Below, piece by piece: positions 7,201 through 9,486 of a stretch of 9,486 nt of DNA (position 1 is the first letter of the stretch; the number at the start of each line of letters is the position of its first letter). The translations under genes and the position numbers were made by a program. The notes under the pieces are model-generated. The model did not search any database and had not been told where the DNA came from. It worked only from the letters and a program-made list of their open reading frames with translations. Origin of the DNA: an uncultured Verrucomicrobiae bacterium (GTDB lineage Bacteria; Verrucomicrobiota; Verrucomicrobiia; Verrucomicrobiales; DEV007); the NCBI GenBank assembly GCA_937898895.1, contig CALDKL010000863.1, positions 1 through 9,486 of the forward strand, in the 5' to 3' direction.

Positions 7201-7764
7201 CTGGCCGCAAAACTCGGTCGCCCCGCCAACGACGACGATCTTTACAGCCATCTCATGTACCCGCAGGTCTTCGCGGACTTCGACCAGTTCCTCGGGACCT
7301 ACGGCGATATCTCGGGTCTGCCGACGCCGGCCTTCTTTTATGGGCTCTCCATCGGCGAGGAGATCGAAGTGCAGATCGACCACGGCAAACTGCTGTTCAT
7401 CAAATGGATCGGCATCGGCGAGGCCGACGACGAAGGTCGCCGCAATGTGTTCTACGAACTCAATGGAATGCCGCGCGAATCGCAGGTGCTCGACAAGTCG
7501 CTCGCACCCAAGAACACGGTCACCAAACCCAAGGGCGACGTGAAGGATCCGCTCCAGGTCGTCGCTCCCATGCCCGGCATGGTCACTGATCTCGCCGTGG
7601 GGGTGGGCTCGCACGTGAAGGCGGGCGATCCCATCATCACGCTCGAGGCGATGAAGATGCTCACCACGATCTCGGCGAACCTCGACGGCACCGTGACGGA
7701 GATCCTCGTGAAGAAGGGTGATGCGGTTGCCACCGACGACCTCCTTGCGAGGCTCGAGGCCTGA
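4285..7764 (+). CDS. pyc: Pyruvate carboxylase, complete single-chain form
   Basis: This biotin enzyme carboxylates pyruvate to oxaloacetate with ATP and bicarbonate, replenishing the TCA cycle and feeding gluconeogenesis in the cytoplasm. At 1159 residues it matches full-length tetrameric PCs. Biotin carboxylase spans about 15-465: ANRGEIAIRIFRA (18-30), ATP-grasp loop GGGGRGM (173-179), RRHQKVIEIAPS (244-255) and FIEMNPRIQVEHT (298-310). Carboxyltransferase spans about 540-840: TDTTMRDAHQS (546-556; D552 metal ligand, R551 and Q555 pyruvate contacts), IKDMAGL with the carboxylatable K722, and HFHTHDSSG (749-757) with metal ligands H751 and H753. Catalytic T886 lies in TPSSK in the following PYC/OADA region. 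The biotin carrier domain (about 1088-1158) has EAMKM with K1124 as attachment site. No Shine-Dalgarno site precedes the ATG; M16 is an alternative start just before the conserved domain. A nine-G run (6044-6052) lies inside the conserved WGGA motif, but the frame is intact. Confidence 0.98.
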   Translation: MSETTYQEPSRPLKLMAVNRGEIAIRIFRAATELGLRTVAIYAEEDRFSRHRFKADEAYRLRKEKGPVGAYLDIEGIIHLAKEKGVTLIHPGYGFLSENPNFARACREAGITFIGPDPEMLDAMGDKVSARALAKKVNVPTLPGTEEPVTDRAEARKIAREIGFPLIIKAAFGGGGRGMRVVQKEGDLDGLLDQAQTEAENAFGNPAVFLERFVGRAKHIEVQILGDKHGNIVHLHERDCSVQRRHQKVIEIAPSVNLDETVRRELCQASVALAAEIGYNNAGTVEFLYDIDSKEWFFIEMNPRIQVEHTVTEVITGIDLVRSQILVAQGHTLFSHEIDIPAQDEIPRNGFAVQARITTEDPAHGFAPDYGKILNYRSAAGFGIRLDAGAGDAGSVVTPYYDSMLVKLTASGQRFDIALQRMHRALREFRIRGVKTNIPFLENVVLDETFRSGNATTRLIDTNPDLFKFVPRRDRASKLLAYLGDVTVNGNATAKGYRPAEVLAPARVPGFDVKGDVPKGSRDRLRELGPEKFAAWIREQKPLLVTDTTMRDAHQSLIATRMRTVDMLNIAEVVAHRTPNLFSLEMWGGATFDTAMRFLRESPWDRLRELREKIPNICFQMLFRGSNAVGYSNYPDNVVAGFVKHAAASGMDIFRIFDSLNFLPNMTVAMEAVRDQPLAICEAAICYTGDIDDPKRDKYSLKYYVAKAKELEKMGAHILAIKDMAGLCRPFAVRKLVTALREEIGLPIHFHTHDSSGINAASVLSATDAGVDIADLALASMSGSTSQPNLNSVCAALRGQDRDPALDLDALNEMSDYWEEVLEFYKPFNTAPRAGSAEVYFHEMPGGQFTNLKEQANAMGLGHRWPEIARTYAEVNQLFGDIIKVTPSSKVVGDMCMYLITRGIRPQDVPGLTPGSHDFPESVIDMLSGGLGQPDGGWPREVQKVVLGDRIPTTKRPGELAAPVDLEATRATLAAKLGRPANDDDLYSHLMYPQVFADFDQFLGTYGDISGLPTPAFFYGLSIGEEIEVQIDHGKLLFIKWIGIGEADDEGRRNVFYELNGMPRESQVLDKSLAPKNTVTKPKGDVKDPLQVVAPMPGMVTDLAVGVGSHVKAGDPIITLEAMKMLTTISANLDGTVTEILVKKGDAVATDDLLARLEA

Positions 7765-7777
7765 GCGGATCGCGCGG

Positions 7778-7813
7778 CTGACCCTGTCAAGAACACCAAC
7801 CGACAGGGTTCAG
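7778..7813. terminator. Strong bulged hairpin between convergent pyc and Gfo/Idh genes
   Basis: CTGACCCTGTC (7778-7788) pairs with GACAGGGTTCAG (7802-7813) through 8 perfect base pairs (ACCCTGTC/GACAGGGT) plus three more across one bulged T, with a 13-base loop. The right arm contains the oxidoreductase stop codon (7810-7812). It fills most of the 45-base gap between two convergent genes and probably ends or protects both transcripts. Neither strand has the T-run of a classical intrinsic terminator. Confidence 0.55.
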
Positions 7814-8955
7814 TCCAGCGTCCCGAGGTCGATCCATCGCCGCTCCGCCCAGCTTTGCAGGCCGGCTTCGGCGAGCTGGACGCCTTTGGCACCCTCCATG
7901 AGATCGTAGGGGAAGGGTTCGTCGAGGGCGACGTGGCGCAGGAAAAGCTCCCACTGGATCTTGAAGGCGTTGTCGTAGGCGCAGGCATCGGGCACCTCCT
8001 GCCATCCTTCGTAGAAATCAATCGGTTGGGGAATGTCGGGATTCCAGATCGGCTTGGGCGTCGTGCCGAGAGACTGCACGCGGCACTGACGCAATCCCAC
8101 GACGGCGGAGCCGTGGGTGCCATCGACATTCATCGTGAAGAGATCGTCGCGCCGCACCCGGACATCCCAGGAGCTGTTGAATTGGCAGACGATGCCGTTT
8201 TCAAGCTCGAAGGTCGCGTAGCAACTGTCGTCGGCGGTGCAGGCGTAGGGTTTGCCGGCCTCATCGATCCGCTCGGGGATGTGGACGGCACCGAGACAGG
8301 AGACGCTCTTGATCGGGCCGAAGGTGTGGTCGATGAGGTAGCGCCAGTGGCAGAGCATGTCGATGATGATGCCGCCTCCGTCCTCCTTGCGGTAGTTCCA
8401 GCTCGGTCGCTGGATGGGTTGATCGGCGTCGTGTCCAGTGAAAACCCAGTAGCCGAACTCGCCGCGCACGGAGAGGATGCGACCGAAAAATCCCTGGTCG
8501 ATGAGCAGCTTCAACTTGCGGATTCCGGTGAGCCAGAGTTTGTCCTGGACGACGCCGTTTTTCACTCCGGCTTCGCGGCAGAGCCGGGCGAGGCGAATCG
8601 CTTCGCCGGTCTCGACGGCGGTGGGTTTTTCACAGTAGATGGCCTTTCCGGCCTTCACCGCCCGCTCGATGAATCCGGCGCGGTGCAGGGTGGAGCTGGC
8701 GTCGAAGAAGACTTGGTTGTGCGGGTCGGCGAGGGCGGCATCGAGGTCGGTGCTGTAGCGCTCCACACCGTACTTCGTCGCCAGTTCGCGCAGTTTGTGT
8801 CCATTGCGTCCCGTGAGGATGGGATCGACCTGGATCGTCTCGCCGGGGGCGATGCGGATGCCGCCCTGGTCGCGGATCGCGAGGATGGATCGGACGAGGT
8901 GCTGGTTGGTGCCCATGCGCCCGGTGACGCCGTTGAGGATGATGCCGAGTTTCAT
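7810..8955 (-). CDS. Gfo/Idh/MocA family NAD(P)-dependent oxidoreductase
   Basis: The protein has 381 residues. The N-terminal Rossmann domain (1-about 130) begins with GIILNGVTGRMG (4-15) and ends with EKPTAV (109-114), whose EKP is the family signature. The C-terminal alpha/beta domain has GGGIIIDMLCHW (193-204), the usual GGG...D...H pattern with D199 and H203 as probable catalytic/substrate residues. The family oxidises or reduces sugars, inositols and related polyols. The exact substrate cannot be read from sequence. The glycine loop G-x-T-G-R-M-G looks more like that of dihydrodipicolinate reductase than the common GxGxxG, but the EKP and the second domain settle the family. The ATG is preceded by a pyrimidine-rich leader and no Shine-Dalgarno site. 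It follows the isomerase gene by 54 bases in the same direction, a pairing typical of sugar catabolic loci. Confidence 0.95.
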   Translation of the reverse strand: MKLGIILNGVTGRMGTNQHLVRSILAIRDQGGIRIAPGETIQVDPILTGRNGHKLRELATKYGVERYSTDLDAALADPHNQVFFDASSTLHRAGFIERAVKAGKAIYCEKPTAVETGEAIRLARLCREAGVKNGVVQDKLWLTGIRKLKLLIDQGFFGRILSVRGEFGYWVFTGHDADQPIQRPSWNYRKEDGGGIIIDMLCHWRYLIDHTFGPIKSVSCLGAVHIPERIDEAGKPYACTADDSCYATFELENGIVCQFNSSWDVRVRRDDLFTMNVDGTHGSAVVGLRQCRVQSLGTTPKPIWNPDIPQPIDFYEGWQEVPDACAYDNAFKIQWELFLRHVALDEPFPYDLMEGAKGVQLAEAGLQSWAERRWIDLGTLD

Positions 8956-8961
8956 TGCGAA

Positions 8962-8996
8962 GGGATTGGGATTGGGGGTATCGAGGAATTCAGGGG
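8962..8996 (+). repeat. G-tract repeat in the leader of the oxidoreductase gene
   Basis: The + strand reads GGGATTGGGATTGGGGG (8962-8978), with a further GGGG at 8993-8996. That makes two ATTGGG units in tandem and four G-runs, so a G-quadruplex in the template strand is conceivable. The mRNA of the - strand genes would carry the C-rich complement just before the start codon, where a ribosome-binding site would normally be. Confidence 0.5.
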
Positions 8997-9009
8997 TTTC
9001 GGAGGGCGA

Positions 9010-9486
9010 CTAACAGTGATCCAGATACGCCCGGGTGATCTGGCTGAGAAATTCGTCCTGGTCCGCCGCCCACCAGCGGTTCGAGAAAATCTCGACCTCG
9101 TGGAAGCCGCTGAATCCGGCGGCTTCGACCTCGGTGCGCATGCCTTTCAGGTCGATGCAGCCTTCACCCATGAGACCTCGATCGTTGAGGAGGTCGGCCG
9201 TGGGGGTGAGCCAGTCGCAAAGGTGGAAGGCAAAGAGTCGGTTCTTCTGCCCGGTCAGGGCGATCTGGGTGGCGAGATCGGGATCCCACCAGACGTGGTA
9301 GGCATCGACGGCCAGGCCGAGGAGGGCATGGTCGAGTTCGTCGCAGACGGCATTGGCCGAGGCCATCGTGTTGATGGCACTGCGATCATCGGCATACATC
9401 GGGTGGAGCGGCTCGATTCCGAGTCGGACGCCCAGTTCCTCGGCGAGCGGCAGGATTGCGGCGATGCCCTCGGCGATCTGTTTGCG
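9010..9486 (-). CDS. Sugar phosphate isomerase/epimerase, TIM-barrel (AP endonuclease 2-like fold), C-terminal part
   Basis: The gene enters from the right edge; 158 residues are visible up to the TAG at 9010-9012, so its start lies outside. In order, the putative metal ligands of the xylose-isomerase-like barrel can be seen: Glu in GIEPLHPMYADD, Asp and His in LAVDAYHVWWDPD, His in AFHLCDW and Glu in HEVEIFS near the end. This spacing is that of PF01261-type isomerases/epimerases (hydroxypyruvate isomerase, inosose dehydratase, tagatose/psicose epimerase relatives), which use a divalent metal. The substrate is not identifiable. The first ATG inside the window (9399) is internal: the frame continues upstream with RKQIAEGIAAILPLAEELG, a normal barrel helix. 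It lies upstream of the Gfo/Idh gene in the same direction, suggesting that both act on the same sugar or polyol. Confidence 0.9.
   Translation of the reverse strand, partial: RKQIAEGIAAILPLAEELGVRLGIEPLHPMYADDRSAINTMASANAVCDELDHALLGLAVDAYHVWWDPDLATQIALTGQKNRLFAFHLCDWLTPTADLLNDRGLMGEGCIDLKGMRTEVEAAGFSGFHEVEIFSNRWWAADQDEFLSQITRAYLDHC

Noticed and set aside
6042..7589. 515-codon + strand frame inside pyc, and a 451-codon antisense frame at 6259-7614
   Set aside because: Both are codon-bias shadows of pyc with Arg/Pro-rich or His/Asp-rich translations and no recognisable fold.
1..9486. tRNA, rRNA, CRISPR array, insertion sequence, attachment site or toxin-antitoxin pair
   Set aside because: Nothing on either strand resembles these. 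There are no regularly spaced repeats and no transposase or integrase motifs in any plausible frame.

Overview
The window is GC-rich, densely coding DNA of ordinary bacterial chromosome type. Genes overlap or nearly touch, and there is no transposase, phage gene, tRNA, rRNA or CRISPR array. No single marker fixes the organism. The mix suggests a Gram-negative or PVC-type bacterium, possibly Verrucomicrobiota (inference, low confidence): a lipoprotein with a signal peptide, a Gfo/Idh/MocA dehydrogenase beside a TIM-barrel sugar isomerase/epimerase, a single-chain pyruvate carboxylase, and very few Shine-Dalgarno sites.

Left block, 1-2112, + strand: three genes are chained by overlapping start and stop codons. 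They are the C-terminal part of a probable zinc-metallopeptidase-like protein, nadC (quinolinate phosphoribosyltransferase, NAD synthesis) and birA (biotin-protein ligase without a DNA-binding domain). A small hairpin made partly of the two facing stop codons separates birA from the next block.

Middle block, 2130-4089, - strand: a three-gene unit is transcribed from an AT-rich divergent promoter region. In order of transcription it encodes a polytopic membrane protein resembling NicO/RcnA-type metal transporters, a small His-rich lipoprotein of unknown function, and an mARC/YcbX-like MOSC-domain protein. I cannot assign this trio to a known system, and it is the least understood part of the window.

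Right-centre, 4285-7764, + strand: a complete pyruvate carboxylase (pyc) has all expected catalytic motifs and a biotin attachment lysine. The birA ligase about 2.2 kb upstream is the enzyme expected to biotinylate it, so cofactor attachment and a client enzyme lie close together. A strong hairpin follows pyc.

Right end, 7810-9486, - strand: a Gfo/Idh/MocA oxidoreductase and, upstream of it in the same direction, a sugar phosphate isomerase/epimerase cut by the window edge. They form a probable carbohydrate (sugar or polyol) catabolic pair.

Most of the window is core or common metabolism. I found no convincing evidence of a spectacular new system. The worthwhile leads are the membrane protein-lipoprotein-MOSC operon, a near-perfect palindrome over its -10 element, a possibly leaderless pyc transcript, and stop-codon hairpins at both convergent gene junctions.
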